This document shows positions 51,649 to 59,410 of a stretch of 64,000 nucleotides of DNA, in pieces. The notes below the pieces were generated by a model. It was not told the DNA's origin. It worked only from the letters and a program-made list of their open reading frames with translations, and made no database searches. The translations under genes were made by a program, and so were the position numbers. Position 1 is the stretch's first letter; each line of letters begins with the position of its first letter. Source of the stretch: Thermincola carboxydiphila (GTDB lineage: Bacteria > Bacillota > Thermincolia > Thermincolales > UBA2595); assembly GCA_016841045.1 (NCBI GenBank), contig JAENZX010000001.1, positions 267,541-331,540 of the forward strand, read 5' to 3'.

Positions 51649-52830
51649 TTAACTCATTTTCTTGGGATTGTATGTTTCGTCTTGAGGCATTTGGGATGTA
51701 TTCCCCCTGAGAACGGTATGCTCCAAGCCACTGGCCTCAGTTGGAGCTAAAGGACTCATGTAGGGTATGCCAAAAGATTTCAGGGCAGCAATATGTATTG
51801 CTATAAAAAAGAAAGCTGTGGCATATCCGAATATGCCCAGTAATGAAGACATTATCATAGTAAAGAATTGAATAATCCTGACTGCTGCCCGGAGATCGTA
51901 GCTAGGGATACCGAACGAAGCAACCATTGTTAAAGTGGGAATTATTACTGCTGCAGGACCGATTACATTAGAAACAACTCCTACCCCAATCAGACTAAGC
52001 CCGGATATTATTGCAATTGTGTACCCTACCTGGCTCGGTATTCGTATCATCATCATCCTAATCGCTTCTATAATACCCATCATGAGAAAAATTTCAAAAT
52101 ATATAGGAAAAGGGGTCTCTTCACGACTGGCTAATATTTGAAGCATCAGTTTAGTCGGAATCATTTCAGGGTTAAATGATGTCAGTGCAATGTAAAAGCC
52201 GGGCAGTGAAGCTGCCAGCAAAAACATAATATAACGGGCAATCCTAAAAAAACTGGCAGCAAAAAACCACCGGGAATACGCATCGTCAGGTGTATCCATC
52301 AAGTCAAAAAAAGTTGTCGGCGCCAGCAATACGTCAGGACTTCCATCAACGATGACAGCCACTCTTCCCTGCATCAGAGCTGATTCCACTACATCTGGCT
52401 TTTGGGTAACCTCAATTTGAGGAAAAGGACTGAGATTTGAATCTTCTATATTCCGCTCAATAAAGCTGCTATCAAGAATATTTGGTGCTTTAATGGCCGC
52501 AATTCTATCCTTGACTTCAGAGACAATCCCCTGGTTTGCAATGTTTTTGAGGTATAGTATATAAATTGTTTTTGTTGAGACAGAACCTAATTTAAACTGC
52601 TCGCAGACGAGATTCTCAGTAGACACCCGTTTAGACATTATACTAAGATTATACCTTGCGCTCTCAGAGAAGCGTTTCTTACTGCCACGTAATGACTGCT
52701 GCGAATCTCTAGGCGAAACTTCCACAAAACGGATTGATTCCATTTCTTCGTTATTGCACGAAATTTGTTCTGATTTATTTGAGGGCTGCTGCGCATGCCG
52801 CTCTTTATTTCGTCTGAAGAATTTTAACAT
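51649..52830 (-). CDS. gerA: Spore germination protein GerA lacking the first N-terminal subdomain
   Basis: 393 residues from ATG 52830 (AGGAGAAGG upstream). The C-terminal two thirds are normal: SVSTKTIYILYLKNIAN, VAVIVDGSPDVLLAPTTFFD and five membrane segments ending in FGIPYMSPLAP. Typical GerA proteins have 460-550 residues, with a first subdomain (LVYIDGLVD-like) that is absent. Here about 60 polar Lys/Arg/Gln-rich residues precede the GPREGFTESLR-equivalent (GSKKRFSESARYNL). The upstream 200 bp contain no missing piece in any frame, so this is not a simple frameshift. The operon is otherwise intact. Confidence 0.9.
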   Translation of the reverse strand: MLKFFRRNKERHAQQPSNKSEQISCNNEEMESIRFVEVSPRDSQQSLRGSKKRFSESARYNLSIMSKRVSTENLVCEQFKLGSVSTKTIYILYLKNIANQGIVSEVKDRIAAIKAPNILDSSFIERNIEDSNLSPFPQIEVTQKPDVVESALMQGRVAVIVDGSPDVLLAPTTFFDLMDTPDDAYSRWFFAASFFRIARYIMFLLAASLPGFYIALTSFNPEMIPTKLMLQILASREETPFPIYFEIFLMMGIIEAIRMMMIRIPSQVGYTIAIISGLSLIGVGVVSNVIGPAAVIIPTLTMVASFGIPSYDLRAAVRIIQFFTMIMSSLLGIFGYATAFFFIAIHIAALKSFGIPYMSPLAPTEASGLEHTVLRGNTSQMPQDETYNPKKMS

Positions 52831-53050
52831 TGCGACCTTCTCCTGATTACTGAAATACCTGAATATTATCATGCTCAATATATATAAAAAAATGTATTGG
52901 CCCAGAAAGCATCCAAAACAATTAAAAGAAGGATATTGTTAAAGCAAAGCCCTTAAACTATAGGAGATATATACCACCGCAAATTTATCAAGTCACCGTG
53001 ACATTTGTTAATCCACTGCGTTTTAGTTATTAAGGGAGGTGGTAATAGCA

Positions 53051-53581
53051 GTGAACATATTTAGGAGGGCAAATTCTACAACTGACCAACAACATATTCA
53101 GAAATGGTGTGATAACACCTGGCCGATGATTTATCGTTATGTTTACGGATCTGTACAAAACCGTGAAGAAGCTGAAGATATTACTCAGGAAACTTTTGTA
53201 CGTGCCCTCAAAAAATGGTCATCTCCGGATAATCTTCCAACCAACAGTTATCTAAAGACAGTAGCATTGAATTTAATTCGCGACCGATGGCGGCGCCTAA
53301 AAGCACGGGGGACCCGGGTGCCTTTGGAAGATTACATGCTTAGTGACATCAGTGTTACAGATAAAGTAGATATACAAGCTTTGATGCAGCAAATGTTAGC
53401 AAAACTTCCGGAAGATTATCAAACTGTATTGCGGCTGCGCATCATTCAGGGCTTTTCCCGCAGCGAAACTGCAGCTCAAATGAGACGTTCCGAGGATTCA
53501 ATTCGCGGTCTGCAGTATAGGGCCGTTCAGGCTCTGAAAAACCTTGTTGACAAGCATTTTGAGGAGGCGGATATACATTGA
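53051..53581 (+). CDS. ECF-type RNA polymerase sigma factor
   Basis: 176 residues from a GTG at 53051 with GGAGGTGG 8 nt upstream. Region 2 (YRYVYGSVQNREEAEDITQE then TFVRALKKW) and region 4 (LPEDYQTVLRLRIIQGFSRS then ETAAQMRRSEDSIRGLQYRA) are clear. The stop overlaps the start of the next gene, a likely anti-sigma factor. Target regulon unknown. Confidence 0.92.
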   Translation: MNIFRRANSTTDQQHIQKWCDNTWPMIYRYVYGSVQNREEAEDITQETFVRALKKWSSPDNLPTNSYLKTVALNLIRDRWRRLKARGTRVPLEDYMLSDISVTDKVDIQALMQQMLAKLPEDYQTVLRLRIIQGFSRSETAAQMRRSEDSIRGLQYRAVQALKNLVDKHFEEADIH

Positions 53582-55068
53582 AAAGAACTTCTGAGGAAGA
53601 ACTGGATATACTTATTGACTCACTAAATCATGAACGTGAACCCAGGCAAAAATTAAATTATGAAACATCACAATTATTAGCTGTGGTTAGCGCTGTGAAA
53701 AGCATACGTCCACAGGCTGAACCCACAAAAAACCTGGGTCAGCGGATTTACCACTCCATAACAAAATCAATCCGTCGTCCCCAGCTGCTCTTGCCAACAG
53801 CAGCCTTAACCGCCGGGCTGTTAGTTTTCATATTCCTTACTACTTTATGGACAGGTGCTAACGATGTGGTACATGCAATGAACAAAGCAGCTGCCAATTT
53901 AGCCAATTACCATGGTATGCTGGAAGTTCGTGTGAAAAATCAGGCCGGGGATGACTGGTTAGTGCAAAAAGCTGAACTATGGTCAGAAGGAGATAAATAC
54001 GCTGTTCGTCAGAATGACGGAACTTTAACCGTCAATAATAACCAACGTAAATGGCAGGTTCGTCCTCAAAGCAGAGAAGTTGCCTTGCTGCCTCTTTTGC
54101 CAGATCCGGTAGGGCAAGGGTTTGACCTAAAAGATGAAGCCAAACGAGCCAAACAGTACCCCTATTCTGTTGTCGGCGAAGAGTTAATTTCCGGACATAA
54201 AACAACAAAGCTGCGAATTTTACCACCCGGAGGGCAGCCCTATTATCTTTGGGTTGACAGGGATACAAATCTGCCTCTGCAGCTTCAAACCGCTATGCAA
54301 AATGCTTTGCAAACTACTTATAGCTTTACAAGCTTCGAACCAAATATTAAAGTAGATCCGGCAATTTTCACTTACCAGCCGCCGAAAGGATATAAAATAA
54401 TAGAAAAAGACCCGGGACAGCAGGTAAACACTGCAGAACAGGCATCTGTAATAAGCAGATTTGTTCCTCTTTTACCACAAGAAGCACCAAAGCGTATTTT
54501 TGCATTTCATAACCGGATTGTTCTGGACTATGGCAATACCATAATTGAACAAACCCCGGCCAAGGGAGCTCTTAAACCGGAAAATTACGGTGCGTTGGGT
54601 AAAGCTGCAGGAGGTCCGGTTGAGGTTATTCATGAACAACTCAGATGGATCCAGGATGGAGTCGAGATTCTAATTACAGGGCCTAAACGAATAGAACTGG
54701 CCCGACAGATTGCAAAGGACCTTACTCTTTCAGATACCGGTGAGAGTCTATCTGCCAGGGCCCAGATTAAAGTACCGGTAGATATAGAAATTGCAAAAGC
54801 AGATCAGCAGCAGGTAGATGGGGGACACAGTCCATGGCAGCTCGATCCACTTTATGTGGCATTCACCTTCGTTAACTTGAAGGTATCTCCGGAAGGAATA
54901 AAAGGTGAAGGAGAGATACCAGAATCATCTCTTAAGACTACAGCCAATAATGGCATCGAAGCCATAGTCAAGGTTAACGTTGGCCCGGTCAAACATGTAT
55001 ATCTTAAGCGCATTGTTCGGCAGAACGATACCGGTATTTGGTCAGTGATTGGTTACGACCCGCGGTAG
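53578..55068 (+). CDS. Membrane anti-sigma factor with LolA/RseB-like sensor domain
   Basis: 496 residues from a TTG at 53578, overlapping the sigma stop by 4 bp. Cytoplasmic part to about 75, one membrane helix at about 76-95, then an extracytoplasmic domain (about 100-270) of the outer-membrane-lipoprotein/RseB-like type (LANYHGMLEVRVKNQAGDDW, QNDGTLTVNNNQRKWQVRP, LPLQLQTAM), a DUF4367-like part and a ~90-residue C-terminal region. It probably sequesters the sigma factor until an envelope signal. No typical zinc HxxxCxxC motif is visible. Confidence 0.82.
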   Translation: MKRTSEEELDILIDSLNHEREPRQKLNYETSQLLAVVSAVKSIRPQAEPTKNLGQRIYHSITKSIRRPQLLLPTAALTAGLLVFIFLTTLWTGANDVVHAMNKAAANLANYHGMLEVRVKNQAGDDWLVQKAELWSEGDKYAVRQNDGTLTVNNNQRKWQVRPQSREVALLPLLPDPVGQGFDLKDEAKRAKQYPYSVVGEELISGHKTTKLRILPPGGQPYYLWVDRDTNLPLQLQTAMQNALQTTYSFTSFEPNIKVDPAIFTYQPPKGYKIIEKDPGQQVNTAEQASVISRFVPLLPQEAPKRIFAFHNRIVLDYGNTIIEQTPAKGALKPENYGALGKAAGGPVEVIHEQLRWIQDGVEILITGPKRIELARQIAKDLTLSDTGESLSARAQIKVPVDIEIAKADQQQVDGGHSPWQLDPLYVAFTFVNLKVSPEGIKGEGEIPESSLKTTANNGIEAIVKVNVGPVKHVYLKRIVRQNDTGIWSVIGYDPR

Positions 55069-55095
55069 AAAAAACCAGAGAAGGCAAACTCACAA

Positions 55096-55142
55096 AAACC
55101 CGCCGGTTTGGGGATATGTCAGCCCAAAACGGCGGGTTTAGC
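55096..55142 (+). terminator. Intrinsic terminator of the sigma/anti-sigma operon
   Basis: AAACCCGCCG (55096-55105) pairs with CGGCGGGTTT (55130-55139) with TTTGGG/CCCAAA inside. The T-run is short, but the stem is very strong. Confidence 0.75.
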
Positions 55143-55242
55143 ATCTCATAGATAAACCTGTTCACATAAGAGAAAAGTTTTATAATCCCTCATACCGTTA
55201 TCGCGGTTCGGGGAACTCTTCTGAATGGTCAACTTTAGCCCC

Positions 55243-55271
55243 TTTACTTATATACCCCCGCGGGGTATAAT
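55243..55271 (+). promoter_or_regulatory. Ferredoxin promoter with CsoR/CstR-type operator
   Basis: TTTACT (55243-55248) and consensus TATAAT (55266-55271) are 17 bp apart. The perfect palindrome TATACCCC-CGC-GGGGTATA (55251-55269) fills the spacer; its ATACCCC/GGGGTAT arms are the operator class of CsoR-family repressors (copper CsoR, persulfide CstR). No CsoR gene is in the window. Confidence 0.75.
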
Positions 55272-55301
55272 GGATAAGTAAACTGCAATTGGAGGTGCCC
55301 A

Positions 55302-55511
55302 ATGAAAACAAAGAAAAAAGCCGTCCTTAACAAGAATCAATGTGACCATTCACCATTCTGCCCCGCAAAAAAAGCGTGCCCCTTAGGCGCCATTACTCAA
55401 AAGAAAAAATGGTTCTTCAAAGCAGAAATTCCGGAAATTGATCTTGATAAATGCGTAGGATGCGGCAGGTGTGTCAACTTCTGCCCACATCGGGCAATTA
55501 AAATGAAATAG
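55302..55511 (+). CDS. Small 4Fe-4S ferredoxin-like protein
   Basis: 69 residues. First cysteine set is atypical (NQCDHSPFCPAKKACPLGAI), the second is canonical (KCVGCGRCVNFCPHRAI). The N-terminus is lysine rich. GGAGGTG precedes the ATG. The upstream palindrome suggests control by a CsoR-family sensor of metal or sulfur species; the gene is monocistronic with its own terminator. Confidence 0.88.
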   Translation: MKTKKKAVLNKNQCDHSPFCPAKKACPLGAITQKKKWFFKAEIPEIDLDKCVGCGRCVNFCPHRAIKMK

Positions 55512-55527
55512 AAAATCCCGCAGCATA

Positions 55528-55576
55528 AAACTAGCCGTTTGGCCTTTTTTTTAGACCGAAACGGCTAGTTTTTAAA
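55528..55576 (+). terminator. Terminator after the ferredoxin gene
   Basis: AAAACTAGCCGTTT (55528-55541) pairs with AAACGGCTAGTTTT (55560-55573), followed by T. It may also serve the convergent regulator gene ending at 55588. Confidence 0.85.
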
Positions 55577-55587
55577 GTTTATTAGCT

Positions 55588-57528
55588 TTATAACTTATTT
55601 TTTATTTGGTCCTTTCCCGATAATTGCAGGATATTTAATGCAAATTGGAGATTAAACCAGGATTGAGCATCTTTCAGTTTCAGCCCTGCAATCTCTTCTA
55701 TCCGTTGAATCCGGTACTTCAGGCCACTTATCGACATATTCATTGTTCGAGCTGTAGCCTCGATATTTCCAAGGTGGTTTAGAAACTCCTCCAGTGTTGG
55801 TATAAGTTGAGCTTGATAGGTTTCATCATAAGTTAACAAGGCACCTAATTGGTTAGCGGCAAAGTCATACAAATCATTTGGATTTACGGCGCTAAATAAC
55901 ATGGCGTGAGCACCAAATTGCTCTAAAGAAATTACCTGGCCATATTTCTTTAGGGCTTTTCCTATTTCGATAGCTTTTTGAGCAGATAGAAAAGAATGGT
56001 AATAGTCTGACAGATCTGAGCAGATACTTCCTATTCCTACAGTCAAAGTCACTTTGGGAAAACGATTGGAGATATGCTTAATAATCTTTTCCGCCAAATG
56101 TCTGGTATCTGTTTCAGAATTATCCTGCTTAGTTTGTTGAACAAGCATAATTATAATATCGCTTTTGTTAACAACCATTCCTTTTCCCAGCTGATCTAAG
56201 CAAGATTGAATTGCATTAACAAGTTCTGTCTTGAAATGCAAAATCTTTTTTTCGTTATGCCTAAAGGATTGTATTAGCTTAGTAAAGTCGTGAATGTCCA
56301 GAATAACTACCCGGTGAGGTAGTGTAATATCATATTGAAGTCTAAAAGCCCGGTTTATGATTGATTTGCTGTCAGAAAATTTCCCGGAAAGCAAATCATC
56401 AATGAAATCTCCTTTTAAGCGCCTCTCTACCTCTGCAATTTTAATTCCTTCTAATATTGCCAGGGCAAAGACGCTGGAAGCATGTTCTAGGGCAATCCTT
56501 TCCAGTTCTTTAAAAGCAAGTCCTATCCGAAGCAAGGATATGAAACCATGTAATTCATTGCCTACGATTATTGGTGAAACCAGGCGGAAAACATGAAAAT
56601 CTGAGTATTCGTCAACTATCTGAAAGGGACGCCTTTGCTTTAAGTAATGTTTTGAAGCTGTTTTGAAAGAAGGACTGGTAATGATATTAAGATACGGTTT
56701 CAATAAATCTTCTTCAGCAGTTTGCGTAGAAAAGGAGAATTGCGGCGTCAAATCGCGATTCTCTAAAATTACCGTACACTTCAGCAGTTCGGAAAGATTA
56801 GCGGTAATATCTTCAACACCTTTTCCCTGTAATATGCATTGAGTCAGCTGTTCGTGTACGATAACTGCCTGTTCAAGAATCTTGTTCTGAGCCTTAATAC
56901 GCTGATGAGCTGCTTCCAGTTCTTCACTGATTTTACTTACTTCATAATAGGCCAGTTCAGAATTTATCTCGTCACCCCATTCTTCAAGGGTCTTTCCGAT
57001 AATATGGCAGCGCTCATCTCCCTGTCCGACACATTGTATCTCTTTATAAATAACTTTTTTTCCCAAATATGCAGAACCATAACCGCCTGCATACCCCACC
57101 AACATCCAACAAACCGGTTCATAGTGGTGACCAAAATGCAGTAGGTGCTGCTCTGCCTCAAAGGAATTATTCCAGTTTACATCAATCAACCATGTACCCT
57201 TTTGCCGGTCTATTTCAATAATGTTTGGCTGGACCAGGGCATGTCCGGTCAAAGTATGCATAGTAGGACCGGCATATATCCACTCCAACTCATTGTCCCA
57301 CTGAAACTGTTCTTTAATGCTCATTGCCGCCTCAAAACCACATGACCAGCCATACCTAATAAGGAATCCTTTTGCCCTGTCCATGCCCAGTGTGTCAATT
57401 AAATCTTTGCGTAGTTTTCCAAGGGCTGCAGCATCAAAGACAAGTACCCGGGAGTCCTTTAAACGAATTTTACCCTGTTCAGGTGAAAAACTGAGAAGTT
57501 CCTGCATGTTTAATTCTGAAGCACGCAT
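55588..57528 (-). CDS. XylR-N/V4R sensor fused to PucR-type helix-turn-helix regulator
   Basis: 646 residues, GGAGG upstream. Residues about 10-105 form a XylR-N domain (RAKGFLIRYGWSCGFEAA, GPTMHTLTGHALVQP), about 140-205 a V4R domain (HLLHFGHHYEPVCWMLVGYA, CVGQGDERCHIIGKT), as in the aromatic-effector sensors of XylR/DmpR. After a coiled linker the rest is a PucR/CdaR-type regulator with a GGDEF-like middle region and a C-terminal helix-turn-helix (about 580-630, LGNIEATARTMNMSISGLKY and RIQRI). There is no AAA+ sigma-54 domain. It is divergent from MFS, aor and alcohol dehydrogenase genes, which it probably controls in response to an aromatic or aldehyde-related compound. Confidence 0.86.
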   Translation of the reverse strand: MRASELNMQELLSFSPEQGKIRLKDSRVLVFDAAALGKLRKDLIDTLGMDRAKGFLIRYGWSCGFEAAMSIKEQFQWDNELEWIYAGPTMHTLTGHALVQPNIIEIDRQKGTWLIDVNWNNSFEAEQHLLHFGHHYEPVCWMLVGYAGGYGSAYLGKKVIYKEIQCVGQGDERCHIIGKTLEEWGDEINSELAYYEVSKISEELEAAHQRIKAQNKILEQAVIVHEQLTQCILQGKGVEDITANLSELLKCTVILENRDLTPQFSFSTQTAEEDLLKPYLNIITSPSFKTASKHYLKQRRPFQIVDEYSDFHVFRLVSPIIVGNELHGFISLLRIGLAFKELERIALEHASSVFALAILEGIKIAEVERRLKGDFIDDLLSGKFSDSKSIINRAFRLQYDITLPHRVVILDIHDFTKLIQSFRHNEKKILHFKTELVNAIQSCLDQLGKGMVVNKSDIIIMLVQQTKQDNSETDTRHLAEKIIKHISNRFPKVTLTVGIGSICSDLSDYYHSFLSAQKAIEIGKALKKYGQVISLEQFGAHAMLFSAVNPNDLYDFAANQLGALLTYDETYQAQLIPTLEEFLNHLGNIEATARTMNMSISGLKYRIQRIEEIAGLKLKDAQSWFNLQFALNILQLSGKDQIKNKL

Positions 57529-57548
57529 CTGATTTTCCTCCGTGGTGT

Positions 57549-57605
57549 TTTTTAATCTTCTTACCTATTTTTTAATCTTCTTACCTATTTTTTAATCTTC
57601 TTTAC
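57549..57605. repeat. 20-bp tandem repeats upstream of the regulator
   Basis: TTTAATCTTCTTACCTATTT is repeated at 57551-57570 and 57571-57590, with a partial third copy (TTTAATCTTC) from 57591. It lies 20-75 bp before the regulator's start and may affect its expression. Confidence 0.8.
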
Positions 57606-58102
57606 ATGATAGTACCTAATCATTTCTCAACCTACCTCAATTTTCCCTTAAATGACCATATTTGCCCCCTTAAAGGTAAGTCTAAATAGTTATTTTGCTT
57701 CTGTCACTAAAAATGCATAATCAGCATTTCACTGGTTTATCCATTTTCCAGTCACTGAACATTTTAGTCGCTAGAGCAAAAATAAAGAACCGTTCGCGCA
57801 AATTTTGAAGTAACATGACAGCAAAGCTAGGTCCAATTTTAGGTGGAAACAGGCGGAATTTTGCAGAAGTTTTCACCTGGTTCAGAGGTAGTAATAAAAA
57901 TCCGACGTGTGCTATTCTAGACCTAATTTATCCGATAGCTAAACGCCGCTAAGACTGATACTTCTTCAGGTGGCAGATAGGCGGTGCCGATAAGGAGGGA
58001 TGCTGCATGATAAAGTGAGTACCAGATATCAAAAAAACTATAAGAAATGGTGAATCTTAGTAAGTACGGTAATTGGTCTTATGTATAGAGGAGGGATTGA
58101 TG
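57606..58102. other. Long divergent control region between the regulator and the MFS gene
   Basis: No ORF of note. It holds an inverted repeat AGGTGGAAAC (57841-57850)/GTTTTCACCT (57869-57878), one mismatch in ten, which may be the regulator's site; a GC-rich, stem-capable segment at 57945-57990; and a three-codon ORF with a strong ribosome site at 58007. No riboswitch class was recognised. Confidence 0.5.
58007..58018 (+). other. Minimal ORF (Met-Ile-Lys-stop) with perfect ribosome site
   Basis: ATG ATA AAG TGA at 58007-58018 follows AAGGAGGG at 57992-57999 by 7 nt, 85 bp before the MFS start. Could be a leader peptide or a ribosome stand-by site; may be chance. Confidence 0.35.
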
Positions 58103-59380
58103 ATGGAAAAAGAACAAAGATCTAAATGGTATGAGTGGAAAATCGTAATTCTTTTGGCTCTGCTTCATGGAACACTTGGTTTGGATCGCTTAGTTATCGT
58201 TTATCTGTTTCCAATTCTGATGCCTGAGTTCGGCCTAAACAATACTCAAGCAGGTGCAATAACTGCTGTTTTAGCCATGACATGGGCAGTATCAGCGTGG
58301 GTTATGGGAAGTTTATCAGATCGTATCGGACGGAAAAAAGTCCTTATACCTTCGGCAATCTTTTTTTCTTTGATGTCTTGGGTAACAGGTGTGGTGAAAT
58401 CATACGGAGGACTACTGGTTGTCCGGGGCCTGATGGGCGTCGGTGAAGGTGGCGTATTTTCTACCAGCGCTGCGACAATTGGCGAAGAGTCTACTCCTAA
58501 GAAGAGAGGGCTTAATCTTGGTATTCACCAGAGTTTTTTCCCAGGTATAGGCATTGGTCTAGGAGCAATAATAGCCACCCAGCTAGCCACTGAATTTGGC
58601 TGGCGCCCTGTTTTCTTCATTGTCGGAATTCCCGGTTTAGTTTTGGCTGCAATAATTGCATATGTAATGAAGGAGCCATTGTCATTTAGCCAAAAAGAAG
58701 AAAAGAAACCGGTTTCAGATATTGCTATTAAAAGTGAGGAAACAAAGCCCGGATTTTTTGCAGCTCTGAAATATAGAAATGTATGGGTTTCAACTATAGT
58801 AAGCTGCTTGTTTATGAACTGGTTGTTTGTTTTTGCTGCCTTTGCTGTTTTATTTCTTACTCAGGTCAGAGGGTTGTCTTTGCCTACAGCCGGAGTTGTC
58901 CTCTCAGCATGGGGCTTTGGCGGATTTATCGGCATGATTGGGATTGCCGCTATATCTGACTACTTGGGCAGACGACCGGTCATGATTGTATCTTCTATTA
59001 TCACCGGAATTTCAGTCATATGGTTTGCTCTCGCCGGGTCAAATCCCGTGACATTATTTTGCATCCTATTTGTTGGAGCAATCTTTGGGTGGGGAACTTA
59101 TCCAATCTTCCTGGCTTTGACCACAACTGAGTCTGTGCCCGCGAAATTAGCTGGGTCCGCAGTCGGGATACCTACTTCTATTGGGGAAATTTTTGGGGCT
59201 ATGGTAATGCCTATTATAGCAGGAAGCCTGGCAGATAAGTTTGGTTTAATCTACCCAATGTATTTGGCAGGTATAGCACCTATTATTGCGGCAGTAGTTT
59301 CTTTCTGGTACATCGAAACTGCACCGCGTGTTTTAAGCCGTAAAAATCAGGGAATAGAGACTAGCCAAGTGACCGCTTAG
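58103..59380 (+). CDS. MFS transporter
   Basis: 425 residues from ATG 58103 (GAGGAGGG 7 nt upstream; an adjacent ATG at 58100 is also possible). Twelve membrane segments; loop motif GSLSDRIGRKKVLIP between TM2 and TM3 and the related DYLGRRPVMIV between TM8 and TM9. Likely a substrate:proton symporter for an organic acid such as an aromatic carboxylate, judged from the downstream oxidoreductases and the XylR-type regulator. Starts the operon with aor and the dehydrogenase. Confidence 0.9.
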   Translation: MEKEQRSKWYEWKIVILLALLHGTLGLDRLVIVYLFPILMPEFGLNNTQAGAITAVLAMTWAVSAWVMGSLSDRIGRKKVLIPSAIFFSLMSWVTGVVKSYGGLLVVRGLMGVGEGGVFSTSAATIGEESTPKKRGLNLGIHQSFFPGIGIGLGAIIATQLATEFGWRPVFFIVGIPGLVLAAIIAYVMKEPLSFSQKEEKKPVSDIAIKSEETKPGFFAALKYRNVWVSTIVSCLFMNWLFVFAAFAVLFLTQVRGLSLPTAGVVLSAWGFGGFIGMIGIAAISDYLGRRPVMIVSSIITGISVIWFALAGSNPVTLFCILFVGAIFGWGTYPIFLALTTTESVPAKLAGSAVGIPTSIGEIFGAMVMPIIAGSLADKFGLIYPMYLAGIAPIIAAVVSFWYIETAPRVLSRKNQGIETSQVTA

Positions 59381-59410
59381 CAGGCTGTCAAAACCATGGA
59401 GGTGATCATT

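Noticed and set aside
52831-53050. A frameshifted N-terminal piece of GerA
   Set aside because: No frame on the minus strand encodes recognisable GerA sequence here.
57549-57605. A CRISPR array
   Set aside because: The repeats are directly tandem without spacers.
57971-57988. A sigma-54 promoter (TGGCAG...TGCC) before the MFS gene
   Set aside because: The GG-to-GC distance is 12 instead of 10 bases, and the regulator has no AAA+ domain.
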